64,000 nucleotides of DNA, taken from NCBI RefSeq assembly GCF_000196115.1, contig NC_005027.1, forward strand, positions 5,266,001-5,330,000, written 5' to 3'. Below the pieces are notes generated by a model. That model had not been told where the DNA came from, made no database searches, and saw only the letters and a list, made by a program, of their open reading frames with translations. Positions 33,074-42,927 of this stretch are shown here, piece after piece; the first letter of the stretch is position 1, and every line of letters starts with the position of its first letter. Origin of the DNA: Rhodopirellula baltica SH 1 (GTDB lineage Bacteria > Planctomycetota > Planctomycetia > Pirellulales > Pirellulaceae). The translations under genes and the position numbers were made by a program.

Positions 33074-35809
33074 GTGCCGGATGTACGGGTTATGCGGCCT
33101 GCGATTCACCGCGGCATCTTTTCTTTCGGATTTGACTTCAGAATGCGGCAAGGCAGTCTCTCGACTCGGCACCTCACGGAACTCCCCAGTCGACAGCCGT
33201 TGACGATGTTTGCCGCCACCGGACTGGCTGGGCTGACTCTCAACCATGTTTGGCCTCAATCCCCGCGGGTCTGGTTCGGGGCGATGATCGCGATGGTGGT
33301 TGCCTGGGTCCTGGCATGGTTCGCAGCCACGCCAGCCCGTTCCGAAATCGCGCGTGCCCACTCGCGGTCTCGCCTTAAATTTCATTCTCGATTTAGAACA
33401 GCGTGCTGGTTCGGGTTTCTTCTATTCGCATTTGCGGGGAGACACGCACTGGATGAATGGCAATACGCTTCGGCGACCATCCGCGAAGTACTGACCTACG
33501 AGGAAGAGCCGACAGTCATGGTCGCAGTTGTCGATGAACCAGTTCGTTTGCAAAGGGATGCTCTGGAGAACACCGTTGCGAGAACCTCCGGGCTCGATGG
33601 TGCTCGATCCGACAAAGCCGTTGTATCCGATGTGCAGTATCAAACTCGATTGATTGTTCGCGTGGTCACGATGCGACGTGGCACTCGGCAAGTTCCATTC
33701 ACCGGCCGAGTGATGGTGATGGTTGATGCGGAACGAGAGGACTTGCGACCGGGCGATCCGGTTGAACTGTACGGTCGAATCGCCGCGATTCCACCACCGA
33801 GCAACCCGGGTGAAACCGATCAGAGAATCGCAGCACGTCGGCAGAACATTCACGCGCGCATGCGAGTGGGCTCGGCCGACCAAGTTCAATTGCTAACAGC
33901 TGGCGAAGTCACCGATGGTGCATTGCCGTGGGACAATGCTCTTCAGCGGTGGTTGGCCGATCGCGCCGCCTCGGCTCGAGACACGATTTTGAACCAAATC
34001 GAACCTTCGCAACGTGGACTCGCGTTGGCCCTAACGCTCGGTCAACGAGATTTCCTTGATCGTCCGACCAATGAACGTTTGCTGGTCACCGGCACCGCGC
34101 ACCTGTTGTCGGTCAGCGGACTGCACCTAGGAATCATCGTTTTGTTGACCGGTGCGGTGGCAGGTTTGTTGCGTCTGCCAATCGCCGGGTCGGTCACATT
34201 GATTGTGATCGTGATGCTGTTTTATGTCGCCATCACGGGTGCTCGCCCGCCGGTCACACGAGCCGCGATCCTGATGTCGACAGTGATCCTCGCCCGACTC
34301 CTGGCTCGTCCACATCACCCGCTCAATTCGTTGTCCTTGGCAGCGATCATCTTGATGATTTGGATGCCGGCGGAGATTTTCGGCATCGGCGTCCAGTTGT
34401 CTTTTTTGGCCGTCGCTACCTTGTTGATGTGCGGACGTCCCTTCTCCAGTGCACTGACACCCGCGGCAGAAACGATTCGCGTGGAAGAACGCTTTGATGA
34501 GTTGGCTCGCCAATCTCAAACCGCGTGGCGACGGCTGTTCTCGTTTTGCCTTTCATGGACGGGACGAGTGCTGTGGTACAGCGGCGCGGTCACCCTCATG
34601 GCTCTGCCGTTGGTTTGGTCACAGTTCCATGTGGTCTCGCCAATCAGCGTGATCGTCAACGTCATGCTTTCACCATTGATGGCTCTCGCGTTGTCCGCCG
34701 GTGTGATGACAATCTTGGCAGGTTGGTGGTTGCCATCCCTGGCGTGGATTCCCGGTGGGGTTTGCGGCAAGTTGCTTTCGATCATGCAGTGGATGATCGA
34801 TTCAGCGGCGACCTTGCCCGGCGGTCACTTTTGGTTGCCGTCGCCGCCGACGATTTGGATCGTCGTCTTCTATCTCGGCTTGATTGCGTGGGCTGCGATT
34901 CGGCCGATGGTGACCTCCCAAGGAATTCGTCGTCTTGTAATCGAAGCCGGTTTGCTGGTCAGTTGGATCGGGATCGCCTACGGGTTGGCAACCTACCTAG
35001 CGGAACTTCCTGATCAAACGTTGGAAGCCACCTTCGTCGATGTAGGACACGGGACCGCAACAATCGTGCGTCCCGACGAGAAGGAGGTGTGGCTTTATGA
35101 TTGCGGCTGGATGGGCAACGCCAACGCGACCAGCCGGAACATCGAGGATGCATTGTGGGCATTAGGAGCGACGCACATCGATGGGATTTTTCTTTCGCAC
35201 GCTGATACGGATCACTTCAACGCATTGCCGGGTCTGGCCAAACGGTTTTCGATCGGCGTGATCGTTGTTCCGCCCGGTTTCTTTGAAGGCGACGGTTTTG
35301 CGCTGGCTCAGGCTTCGGAGGCGATCCGCCAGCACGAGATTCCGGTTTTGGAAGTTCACCGGGGCAAGCGTGTTCGACATACCGGACCCAGTTGGCTAGA
35401 TCGAGTCACGGTGCTGCACCCGCCCAAAGAACGAATCGAAGCCAACGACAATGCAAATTCGCTGGTGTTGAGGATCGATTCAGGAAATCGTGCGTTGCTG
35501 TTGCCGGGCGATTTGGAACCGCCGGGAACCGCGGTGCTGACCAACACGCCTCGACCGCCACCCGGCGGGGTGATGATGGCACCTCATCATGGCAGTTTGC
35601 AAATGGATGCCGAGGCGGTCCTGCAGTGGGCCCGACCATTGGAAACAATCGTCAGCGGTGGACAACGTGCGGCAAAACCCGAAGTCACCGAAATGCTGTC
35701 CGCGGCGGGGGGAGGCGTGCACGTGACATCGCGAGAAGGAGCGATCCGGGTGCGAATGAGTGTCGAAGGTGGGCTTCAAATCCAAGCATTCTCTGAACAA
35801 CCCTGGTGA
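33074..35809 (+). CDS. comEC: ComEC/Rec2-type DNA uptake channel
   Basis: This 911-aa membrane protein has the three-part ComEC layout. An N-terminal DUF4131 region has an OB-like segment (about residues 130-260). The Competence domain has many helices, with GTAHLLSVSGLHLGIIVLLT and ITGARPPVTRAAIL. The C-terminal metallo-beta-lactamase-like domain starts near residue 650 (FVDVGHGTATIV) and carries HADTDH near 708 and PHHGS. It forms the inner-membrane channel for transforming DNA; the lactamase-like part is thought to degrade one strand. The GTG at 33074 gives the full length; an ATG lies at 33092. All hallmark motifs are intact. Confidence 0.92.
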   Translation: MPDVRVMRPAIHRGIFSFGFDFRMRQGSLSTRHLTELPSRQPLTMFAATGLAGLTLNHVWPQSPRVWFGAMIAMVVAWVLAWFAATPARSEIARAHSRSRLKFHSRFRTACWFGFLLFAFAGRHALDEWQYASATIREVLTYEEEPTVMVAVVDEPVRLQRDALENTVARTSGLDGARSDKAVVSDVQYQTRLIVRVVTMRRGTRQVPFTGRVMVMVDAEREDLRPGDPVELYGRIAAIPPPSNPGETDQRIAARRQNIHARMRVGSADQVQLLTAGEVTDGALPWDNALQRWLADRAASARDTILNQIEPSQRGLALALTLGQRDFLDRPTNERLLVTGTAHLLSVSGLHLGIIVLLTGAVAGLLRLPIAGSVTLIVIVMLFYVAITGARPPVTRAAILMSTVILARLLARPHHPLNSLSLAAIILMIWMPAEIFGIGVQLSFLAVATLLMCGRPFSSALTPAAETIRVEERFDELARQSQTAWRRLFSFCLSWTGRVLWYSGAVTLMALPLVWSQFHVVSPISVIVNVMLSPLMALALSAGVMTILAGWWLPSLAWIPGGVCGKLLSIMQWMIDSAATLPGGHFWLPSPPTIWIVVFYLGLIAWAAIRPMVTSQGIRRLVIEAGLLVSWIGIAYGLATYLAELPDQTLEATFVDVGHGTATIVRPDEKEVWLYDCGWMGNANATSRNIEDALWALGATHIDGIFLSHADTDHFNALPGLAKRFSIGVIVVPPGFFEGDGFALAQASEAIRQHEIPVLEVHRGKRVRHTGPSWLDRVTVLHPPKERIEANDNANSLVLRIDSGNRALLLPGDLEPPGTAVLTNTPRPPPGGVMMAPHHGSLQMDAEAVLQWARPLETIVSGGQRAAKPEVTEMLSAAGGGVHVTSREGAIRVRMSVEGGLQIQAFSEQPW

Positions 35810-35858
35810 GCGATCCCTTCCAGGCTGACAATTTTTCAGGTCGGTGTACGATAAAGCC

Positions 35859-36797
35859 ATGATGGATCTTTTGCGTCAAATTTCGGTCACGTGTTTCTCG
35901 GCCAGCTACCTCGTGGTGCTGGTTTTAGAAGCGTTGCGCTTTCTGGGCCGTGTCCCGGGTCGCGGTCTGGCCGTGGTCGTGATGATGGGTTTGGGTATTT
36001 TCACCCACGTCACCTATCTGACATTACGAGCCGCGTCGATTGCCAATGAAGCCAACGTCGGGCGTCTGGCAACTTGGACCGATTGGTCGCTGATGGTCGC
36101 GTTGGGATTGGCAATCGCCTTTTTCGCGTTCTATCTCAGACGGCCGGACACGATCATCGGACTGTTCTTCCTGCCGGCAATTCTCGCCATGATCGCGCTT
36201 TCGCGAGCGGTCAGTCACATGCCCGCATTTGAACGCAGCGAAGCCGTCGAGGTTTGGCGAGGCGTGCACGGTGCATCCATGATGCTGGGTTCCGCTGCCG
36301 TTCTGATCGGTTTTTTGGCCGGAGCCATGTATTTGGTCCAATCATGGCGTTTGAAACGCAAGCAGGCTGGCTCATCGCTCCGTTTACCAACCTTGGAAAC
36401 CCTTCAAAACCTCAACCGAAGTTGCTTGATCATCAGCACCGCAGCCGTCGGGCTGGGCCTGGTTTCCGGTGTCGTCATGAACTGGAACCGTTTGGGTGTG
36501 ATCCCATGGACCGACGGCGGAATCATTCTTTCCGGCGTGCTGTTTCTGTGGTTGGTATCAGCCACGCTGGTCGAGTACTTCTACGCTCCCGCCAGCCGCG
36601 GCCGCAAAGTTGCTTACTTAACTCTGGCCAGCTTTGGATTTTTGGCACTCGCCATGACCGGTGTGCTATCCAGTTCTCACGGTGCCGACCAATCCGACGC
36701 ACCCGCCGAAACGCCAATCCAAAACATCGACTCAGAAATCGAGTTGCCCGAAAACGAAGTGGCACCGGGAATGACAACGCCGCGAGGCCAGTCATGA
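35859..36797 (+). CDS. CcsA/HemX-type cytochrome c assembly membrane protein
   Basis: The 312-aa polytopic protein has about eight hydrophobic helices. It carries a CcsA/CcmC-like section with RGVHGASMMLGSAAVLIGFL (conserved His) and a later GVVMNWNRLGVIPWTDG segment that stands in place of the WWG motif. The Asp/Glu/Pro-rich tail is probably soluble. Proteins of this type lie next to hemA in many bacteria (HemX in Bacillus) and affect glutamyl-tRNA reductase levels or haem handling. The ATG at 35859 is preferred over a GTG at 35844. Its stop overlaps the hemA start (ATGA), indicating translational coupling. Confidence 0.88.
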   Translation: MMDLLRQISVTCFSASYLVVLVLEALRFLGRVPGRGLAVVVMMGLGIFTHVTYLTLRAASIANEANVGRLATWTDWSLMVALGLAIAFFAFYLRRPDTIIGLFFLPAILAMIALSRAVSHMPAFERSEAVEVWRGVHGASMMLGSAAVLIGFLAGAMYLVQSWRLKRKQAGSSLRLPTLETLQNLNRSCLIISTAAVGLGLVSGVVMNWNRLGVIPWTDGGIILSGVLFLWLVSATLVEYFYAPASRGRKVAYLTLASFGFLALAMTGVLSSSHGADQSDAPAETPIQNIDSEIELPENEVAPGMTTPRGQS

Positions 36798-38074
36798 CCC
36801 TGAAGATGATCGGGTGCAGCCATCACGACGCTGCCGTTGAAATTCGCGAGCAGTTGTCGTTCACCGAGAATGAAATTAATCGCACCTTCGAACTGTTTGG
36901 CCAACGATTCGCCGATGCCGAACTGGTTCTTCTGAGCACCTGCAACCGGGTTGAGTTGTACGGGGCGGGCAGCAATCCGGCTTCCCTGCAATCCGACGAT
37001 TTGATTGACTTGGTCGCCGACTGCCTTAACCAATCGCGTGACTTCGTCGCCAACCACATGATCATTCGGGAAGGCCGCGAAGCCGTCGAACACTTGTTCT
37101 TGGTCGCGGCCAGTTTGGACAGCATGGTCGTCGGCGAAGCCCAGATCCTATCGCAGGTCAAACAGTCCTATGACTTGGCCAACGATGCCGATCGCACCGG
37201 CCCAATCACTCACGGCGTATTCCAAGCTGCCAACCGAACCGCCAAACGCGTCCAAACTGAAACCAGCATTCACCGTCGCCGGTTGAGCGTTCCCAGTGTT
37301 GCGATCGGCGAAGTTGTTCCCGAGGTATTCAACCGCCTGCAGGGCAAACGCGTGGTGCTCTGCGGTGCCGGTGAGATGGCCGAAGAAACGCTTCGCTATC
37401 TGAAAAACGGCGGTGCGAACAATCTATGCGTCGTCAATCGAAGTCTCGATCGAGCACAAAAGCTGGCCGACGAATTTGGTGCCGACGCTGAATCAATGGA
37501 CAGCCTGCACGACCAGATTGTGCAAGCGGATTTGCTAATCGGTACCACTTCGGCGGAAGAACCGATCGTCGACGCATCCACTTTCGCGGCTCTGAATGCC
37601 AAACGAGGTGGCCGCATCATGTTGGTCCTCGACTTGGCCGTTCCGCGAGATTTCGATCCGGTCATCGGCGACGAACCCGGCGTCTATCTGTACCAGATCG
37701 ATGACCTGCAAGCTGCATGCAATCGCAATCGCCGCGAACGAGAAAAGCAGTGGCCGAAGGCGAAGAAAATCATCGACGAAGAAGTCGATGGCTTCTTTCA
37801 GTCGCTGCAACAACGTGCGACCGGACCGGTCATTCGCCGGCTTCGAGAACGGGCTGACAAAGTCAAAGCAGAAGAGCTGCAGCGGCTGTTTGGAAAACTC
37901 AATGGCTCCACCGACACGGCCATGCAAAAAGAGATCGAAAAGTCCTTCGATCGCCTGACCAACAAACTGCTCCATCCGCCGATGGCCTCGCTGCGAGACG
38001 ACGCGGCGGACGGGCACTCGCGAGGCCTGCTGGAGGCGTTGCGACACCTGTTCAACCTGGGCGAAGATTCTTGA
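36794..38074 (+). CDS. hemA: Glutamyl-tRNA reductase
   Basis: The 426-aa enzyme has the N-terminal catalytic domain with the active-site cysteine in LLSTCNRVELY (Cys50) and the SMVVGEAQILSQVK motif. The NADPH-binding domain has VVLCGAGEMAEETLRYL. A C-terminal dimerisation helix region has EEVDGFFQ. It reduces Glu-tRNA to glutamate-1-semialdehyde, the first step of C5 tetrapyrrole synthesis. The frame extends far upstream inside the previous gene. The ATG at 36794 is chosen because MTLKMIGCSHHDAAVEIRE matches the family N-terminus and couples to the preceding stop. Confidence 0.96.
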   Translation: MTLKMIGCSHHDAAVEIREQLSFTENEINRTFELFGQRFADAELVLLSTCNRVELYGAGSNPASLQSDDLIDLVADCLNQSRDFVANHMIIREGREAVEHLFLVAASLDSMVVGEAQILSQVKQSYDLANDADRTGPITHGVFQAANRTAKRVQTETSIHRRRLSVPSVAIGEVVPEVFNRLQGKRVVLCGAGEMAEETLRYLKNGGANNLCVVNRSLDRAQKLADEFGADAESMDSLHDQIVQADLLIGTTSAEEPIVDASTFAALNAKRGGRIMLVLDLAVPRDFDPVIGDEPGVYLYQIDDLQAACNRNRREREKQWPKAKKIIDEEVDGFFQSLQQRATGPVIRRLRERADKVKAEELQRLFGKLNGSTDTAMQKEIEKSFDRLTNKLLHPPMASLRDDAADGHSRGLLEALRHLFNLGEDS

Positions 38075-38195
38075 GTGCGGGTGCCGTTTGGTTGCCACGG
38101 GATTTTTCCCGATGCCCCACATCCATAGATTCCTCCGGTTAAACTGCCCGTCCCGGCATTCTCCTGCCCGAAACACAACTTCCCGGCCCCACCTC

Positions 38196-38933
38196 ATGAG
38201 CTCAACCGTGAACCGCGTTCTTTGCTTCCTGACTCTCGCCGCCACCTTCGCGGCTTCACCCGCCAACGCCCAAGACAGCGAAAAGGCTGTCCTGGCCAAG
38301 ACCATGCAGGGTGCCAAAACCGTCACCTTGTTCGATGGCAAAACGCTTGATGGCTGGCGTGGACGTGAGGACCTTTGGTCGGTCGACGACGGAGCCATTC
38401 ATGGGCAAACCACCGACGAAGCACCGATCAAGCAAAACACGTTTTTGATTCTCGATCGCCCGGTCAAAGGCAGCTTTGAGCTGACGCTGCAATTCAAAAT
38501 GATTGGCGGCAACTCGGGCATCCAGTATCGCAGCAAAGTCCTCGACGAAGAGAAATTCATCGTCGGTGGATATCAAGCCGACATCGATGCGACCAATCGT
38601 TTCGCGGGGATCCTGTACGAAGAAAAAGGCCGCGGAATTTTGGCCACCCGCGGACAACAAACCACGATTTGGGCGACCGGCGAAAAGACGACCGAACAAT
38701 TCGCGACCGCCGAGGAGCTCGCTAACAGCATCCATCTGGGCGAATGGAATGACTACCGCATTTTGGTGCGTGACAACCACTTGGAACAGTTCATCAACGA
38801 AACCCTGATGATCCGTTTGGTCGACCAACAACCGGGCAAAAAAGCCGACTCGGGGGTCATCGCGTTGCAATTGCACCAAGGCCCCGCGATGAAAGTTTGG
38901 TTCAAGAACATTCAAATTCGCGAATGGAAGTGA
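38196..38933 (+). CDS. Secreted DUF1080 (3-keto-disaccharide hydrolase-type) protein
   Basis: The 245-aa product begins with a clear signal peptide, with cleavage predicted after ASPANA (residue 25). The rest is a jellyroll DUF1080 domain: VTLFDGKTLDGWRG, LWSVDDGAIHGQT, FELTLQFKM and GNSGIQYRSK, ending MKVWFKNIQIREWK. Some members of this family hydrolyse 3-keto glycosides. Planctomycetes have many copies, probably for polysaccharide breakdown. It stands between hemA and the sigma factor, 121 bp and 48 bp away, and need not share their regulation. The start is taken at 38196 for the signal peptide. Confidence 0.92.
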   Translation: MSSTVNRVLCFLTLAATFAASPANAQDSEKAVLAKTMQGAKTVTLFDGKTLDGWRGREDLWSVDDGAIHGQTTDEAPIKQNTFLILDRPVKGSFELTLQFKMIGGNSGIQYRSKVLDEEKFIVGGYQADIDATNRFAGILYEEKGRGILATRGQQTTIWATGEKTTEQFATAEELANSIHLGEWNDYRILVRDNHLEQFINETLMIRLVDQQPGKKADSGVIALQLHQGPAMKVWFKNIQIREWK

Positions 38934-38981
38934 GCCAGGGACGATTGCCCTATTTCCAACACGCTACCATGTGACTGGAGC

Positions 38982-39653
38982 GTGAACATGACCAAATCCT
39001 TATGGCCATCGGGCGACAACACTGAAGTGCTGATCCAAGCAGCACGCCAGGGCGACACCGAAGCCGTCAACCAACTGCTAGACCGACACCGCGGCCCAAT
39101 CCGTCGACTGGTGGAGGTCCGTTTGGATCGAAAAGTCCAGCGACGCGTGGACGTCAGCGATGTCGTTCAAGAAGTCTTGGTCGAAGCCAGCGGGCGTCTT
39201 CAAAAGTACCTCGACGATCCCGTGATGGCTTTCCATTTGTGGCTCCGGCAAATCGCCTGGGATCACATCATTGACACCTACCGTCGCCACCGTGTCAGCG
39301 CCAAACGCAACATGGACCGCGAGCAACCGATTGCCGGCGGCGGACGCGTGGATGAATCGTCCGTCGATCTCGCGATTCAGTTGTGTGACCCAGCGATGAC
39401 TCCCGCTGCGGTCGCGACCCAGCGTGAAATTGCCACGCAGGTCGAAGCGGCCATTCAGAAGCTCGACGAAGGTGATCGCGAAGTCATCCTGATGCGGCAT
39501 TACGAACACCTTTCGAACCTCGAAATCGCCGAAGTTCTCAACCTGAATCCCCCCGCCGCCAGCATGCGTTACTTGCGTGCGGTTCGCCGGTTGAAAGCGG
39601 TGCTGGAAGAAGACAAGGAAAACTTCGGCGTCGACAACGACTCGCAGGGTTGA
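38982..39653 (+). CDS. ECF-type RNA polymerase sigma factor
   Basis: The 223-aa sigma factor has region 2 with RRVDVSDVVQEVLVEA and FHLWLRQIAWDHIIDTYRRH, and region 4 with VILMRHYEHLSNLEIAEVLN followed by AASMRYLRAVRRLK. Both regions needed for -10 and -35 recognition are present. The GTG at 38982 or the ATG two codons later may be the start. It lies only 7 bp ahead of a Ser/Thr kinase gene. Planctomycete ECF groups are known to sit next to protein kinases, so the kinase probably controls or is controlled by this sigma factor; that link is inference. Confidence 0.93.
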   Translation: MNMTKSLWPSGDNTEVLIQAARQGDTEAVNQLLDRHRGPIRRLVEVRLDRKVQRRVDVSDVVQEVLVEASGRLQKYLDDPVMAFHLWLRQIAWDHIIDTYRRHRVSAKRNMDREQPIAGGGRVDESSVDLAIQLCDPAMTPAAVATQREIATQVEAAIQKLDEGDREVILMRHYEHLSNLEIAEVLNLNPPAASMRYLRAVRRLKAVLEEDKENFGVDNDSQG

Positions 39654-39660
39654 GGCTTCG

Positions 39661-41355
39661 ATGGCCTCTTCACCAGACCCGTCGCACACCGGCTCATCCG
39701 ATGAAGCTCGGACGCACGATCAATACCTTGCGGATGTGCTGGCGGAACTGACGGACAAAGTTTGCCAGGGCCAAGTCGTCGACTTCCACGCCATTTGTGA
39801 GCAGCATCCGACGCTTGCAAATGACTTGAAACAATTGTGGGGAGCCGTGTTGGTCACCGACACCGCTGGCACCGCCTACGATGAAGCCCCCATGGTTCCG
39901 GATGTCCCCGATATTGCCGAAGACTCATCGAGTCGTTGGCGTAGCCTTCGGTTGCCGACAACCATCGGCGACTTTGATTTGCTGGAAGAAGTCGGTCGTG
40001 GCGGCATGGGCGTGGTTTTTCGTGCCCGCCAAAGATCGCTGGACCGTGAAGTCGCAATCAAGATGATCCTTCGCGGTCGCTTGGCGAGCGACGCGGATCT
40101 GCAACGCTTCATGGCCGAAGCCGCGGCAACCGCATCCTTGGATCACCCCAGCATTGTGCCGGTTTACGAAGTCGGTGACATCGAAGGCCGGCCATTCTTC
40201 AGCATGCAATTCATCGAAGGACAAACCCTGTCCCAAAGAGTCGCCTGCGGTCCCATGGCACCACGTGAGGCGGCACGCATGGTCGCCCAAATCGCTCGCG
40301 CCGTCGCGGTGGCTCATCAAGCCGGTATCCTGCACCGTGACATCAAACCGGGCAACATCCTGATCGCCAAAGACGGGCGACCGATGATCACGGATTTTGG
40401 GTTGGCCAAACAAGTCGGTGCCAAGATGGACCTGACCCGAACCGGCATGTTGGTCGGCACCCCCGCATACATGTCGCCCGAACAAGCCGGCGGCCGTCGC
40501 GGTGACATCGGTCCCGCCAGTGATGTGTATTCCCTTGGTTGCGTGCTCTACTTCGCTTTGACCGGACGAGCTCCCTTCGTCGCGGAATCACCGATGGAAC
40601 TGGTGATGCTGGTCACGGAACAAGACCCCACGCCTCCGCGAGCCTTGCGCCCAAGTTTGGATCGTGATCTCGAGATGATCACGATTCGTTGCCTGCAAAA
40701 ACCAGCCGACCTGCGATACCCAACCGCGGAAGCCCTCGCTAACGACATCGAAGCCTACCTCGCCGATGAACGTGTCTCCGCTCGCAGCGGTCGCTTCAAC
40801 CAAGTCCTCGCAAGAGTCTTTCGCGAAACCCATCACGCGGCCGTGCTTGAAAAGTGGGGGCTGCTTTGGATGTGGCATTCGTTGGTGCTGTTGGTTGCCA
40901 GTCTGATGACTTGGCAAATGGCACTTGCTGGAATCAATGAACGTTGGATCTATGTTTTCGTTTGGGTGATCGGACTGAGTGCCTGGGCCGCCGTTTTTTG
41001 GAAACTGCGTCAACGCATGGGACCAGTCACGTTCATTGAACGACAAGTCGCTCACGTCTGGGGCGCCAGCCTGATTGCGACGGCCTTGCTGTTTCCCTTG
41101 GAATGGTGGATCGGACTGGAACCACTGCGATTGGCACCAATGTTGGGTGTGATCACTGCCATGGTCTTCCTGATCAAAGCCGGCATGCTGAGTGGAGCGT
41201 TTTACATTCAAACAGTGCTCTTGCTCGCAACCTCGGTGGCGATGGCGGTGTTCCCATCTGCCGCTCATTTGATCTTTGGCATCGTTGCAGCGGGGTGCTT
41301 CTTCATGCCCGGTTACAAATACGAACGTCAACGATCGTTGCTCGAACAACGCTGA
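39661..41355 (+). CDS. Membrane Ser/Thr protein kinase (PknB-type)
   Basis: The 564-aa product has an N-terminal region of about 100 residues. The kinase domain spans about residues 104-370, with the glycine loop VGRGGMGVVF, catalytic Lys in VAIKMI, HRDIKPGNILIA, DFGLA, and GTPAYMSPEQ. It is followed by four to six hydrophobic helices (about 400-550) ending in a basic tail. All catalytic residues are present. There is no large extracytoplasmic sensor; the helices form the only membrane part. The N-terminal segment DFHAICEQHPTLANDLKQLW resembles the short helical module common before Planctomycete kinases. It is coupled to the ECF sigma factor upstream. Confidence 0.93.
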   Translation: MASSPDPSHTGSSDEARTHDQYLADVLAELTDKVCQGQVVDFHAICEQHPTLANDLKQLWGAVLVTDTAGTAYDEAPMVPDVPDIAEDSSSRWRSLRLPTTIGDFDLLEEVGRGGMGVVFRARQRSLDREVAIKMILRGRLASDADLQRFMAEAAATASLDHPSIVPVYEVGDIEGRPFFSMQFIEGQTLSQRVACGPMAPREAARMVAQIARAVAVAHQAGILHRDIKPGNILIAKDGRPMITDFGLAKQVGAKMDLTRTGMLVGTPAYMSPEQAGGRRGDIGPASDVYSLGCVLYFALTGRAPFVAESPMELVMLVTEQDPTPPRALRPSLDRDLEMITIRCLQKPADLRYPTAEALANDIEAYLADERVSARSGRFNQVLARVFRETHHAAVLEKWGLLWMWHSLVLLVASLMTWQMALAGINERWIYVFVWVIGLSAWAAVFWKLRQRMGPVTFIERQVAHVWGASLIATALLFPLEWWIGLEPLRLAPMLGVITAMVFLIKAGMLSGAFYIQTVLLLATSVAMAVFPSAAHLIFGIVAAGCFFMPGYKYERQRSLLEQR

Positions 41356-41454
41356 TCCAATCAAAGAACTCGGCCCCCCGTTCATAACCCGCCGCGTCAG
41401 CAAGGCCTCACTTGAACCTATCTGGATCGCCATCGCCCGGAATTCACGGGACGA

Positions 41455-41602
41455 GAACCGGGCCTAACGGCCGTCGGCTGATTGGAGCAACGATCGCCTT
41501 TCACCGTAGCTGGAATCGCCAAATTTCGGACGAACACTGAACGACCTTGCTGACGCGGCGGGTTGTGATCTTGAGTGCCCGTATTCTGGCGAATCCGGCT
41601 AC
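41455..41602. repeat. Compound repeat: TTAGGCCCGG half-hairpin plus GTAGCCGG-family pair
   Basis: The reverse complement of 41455-41479 is the left arm AGCCGACGGCCGTTAGGCCC found in the 188-bp and 479-bp arrays. Next come GTAGCTGGAATCGCC at 41506 and, facing it, GGCGAATCCGGCTAC ending at 41602. These form a 97-bp inverted-repeat element with diverged ends. It fills the convergent gap between the kinase and the glycosyltransferase gene, and its right end overlaps the last codons of the latter. Confidence 0.8.
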
Positions 41603-42927
41603 GTCGGTTTGGTTTGATCCGCTTGTCTTGGCACCATGCCACACGCGACTGCCACGGCCAACATGGGAATGACCGGTGAACGCATCCGTGGGTTGCTCCA
41701 GTACACACTGTGCACTGCGGTCAGCGTGATCACCAACGCGAACGCAGGCCAAGCGTTGGGATGCCACCACAAACGCCAGTGCTTGGCAATTCCCAACACA
41801 GCCATCCACAACAGTCCCGTCTGATACAGCCCGATCACCAGCACGACCATCATCGATCGATCGGGCGTGCGGGCAGGAAACGGATGCCAAAGACTCGTCG
41901 CCCGAGCGATGCACGACCAAGCAAACATCGCCGGCCGATTCGAGATGGTGGACTTGGCCATCTCGTAGGCCACTCGATCATCCGAGACTTCGTCGAACCC
42001 CCTTTCGCGAGCTTCGTACTCAGCGAAGAACTCAGTCGGATCCCACGGCGTGCGTTCCCAAGGTTTCCATTCAATCGATGACTTGTCCAACGAGTCATAA
42101 AACGAATCGTTGTTGGCCAGCAGCAATGTGTAGCCACCGTGAGTGGTCGCCCAAATCGGGTGACCAAGCTGCGACACATTCCTCAACGTCCACAGTCCAA
42201 CGGTTGCAACGAGAATCAAACCCACGACGCCGACACGGGCCAATCGCCTTGTCCGACAACTCGGACCGATGAAAAACAACGCCGGAATCAACATCGCCGC
42301 CCAAACCAAGAACGTCGGCCGGCATAACACGGTGAGCGACAACAATCCGCCAAAGACAACGGCATCAATGATCGGTCGCGAAGGTGATCGGTCACATGAA
42401 TTGATCAGGTCACCGTCGTCCAATGTGACAACAGCGGGATTGGGGTTCATCCTCGCCACCCACCACCACCAAACCATCACGGTCAGTGCCGTAGCGATGG
42501 TCTCCGTCATCACCAGAGTCGATTGCCACAGCAGCATCGGATCAATCGTCACCAGTGCCGCTGCGATCCAAGCAACTCGCTCGGACCACCACCTGCGAGC
42601 GACATCCCAGGTCAAAACGATCGTCAGAACACCCAAACACACATGCAACATGGCCACCCAACCGGACGCCAAACTGCCATCCGCATCGACGAAGAACGAT
42701 AGCAACCACGGGTACAACGGCGGTCGAAACGCGGTCGGGGTTGCCACCTCACTATTGCCCATCAAACCGAATGTACCGGTTTGGGCCAGCGTTTCCGCGA
42801 TCACTCGATAGGCATCCGGATCCGCATCCAACGAATCCAGTTTGGCCAGCACGATCGAACCTCGCACTAAAAATGCGAGGATGATCCCACTGACCAACCA
42901 CAGCCACCGACGATCAGGATGGGTCAT
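41599..42927 (-). CDS. GT39/PMT-like membrane glycosyltransferase
   Basis: This protein of about 442 aa has around ten hydrophobic helices. It has an ArnT/PMT-type N-terminus in which a first helix is followed by [19 protein letters not shown] (acidic pair in the first periplasmic loop) and [15 protein letters not shown], the usual arrangement of lipid-linked-sugar glycosyltransferases. It probably transfers a sugar from a polyprenyl carrier to protein or lipid on the outer face of the inner membrane. The start at 42927 overlaps the metH end by 14 bp, so the two are probably co-transcribed although functionally unrelated. The C-terminal residues lie within a repeat element. Confidence 0.82.
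   Translation of the reverse strand: MTHPDRRWLWLVSGIILAFLVRGSIVLAKLDSLDADPDAYRVIAETLAQTGTFGLMGNSEVATPTAFRPPLYPWLLSFFVDADGSLASGWVAMLHVCLGVLTIVLTWDVARRWWSERVAWIAAALVTIDPMLLWQSTLVMTETIATALTVMVWWWWVARMNPNPAVVTLDDGDLINSCDRSPSRPIIDAVVFGGLLSLTVLCRPTFLVWAAMLIPALFFIGPSCRTRRLARVGVVGLILVATVGLWTLRNVSQLGHPIWATTHGGYTLLLANNDSFYDSLDKSSIEWKPWERTPWDPTEFFAEYEARERGFDEVSDDRVAYEMAKSTISNRPAMFAWSCIARATSLWHPFPARTPDRSMMVVLVIGLYQTGLLWMAVLGIAKHWRLWWHPNAWPAFALVITLTAVHSVYWSNPRMRSPVIPMLAVAVACGMVPRQADQTKPT

Noticed and set aside
36254-36793. Long N-terminal extension of glutamyl-tRNA reductase
   Set aside because: The extension overlaps the CcsA/HemX-like gene completely. The HemA family start MTLKMIGCSH lies at 36794.
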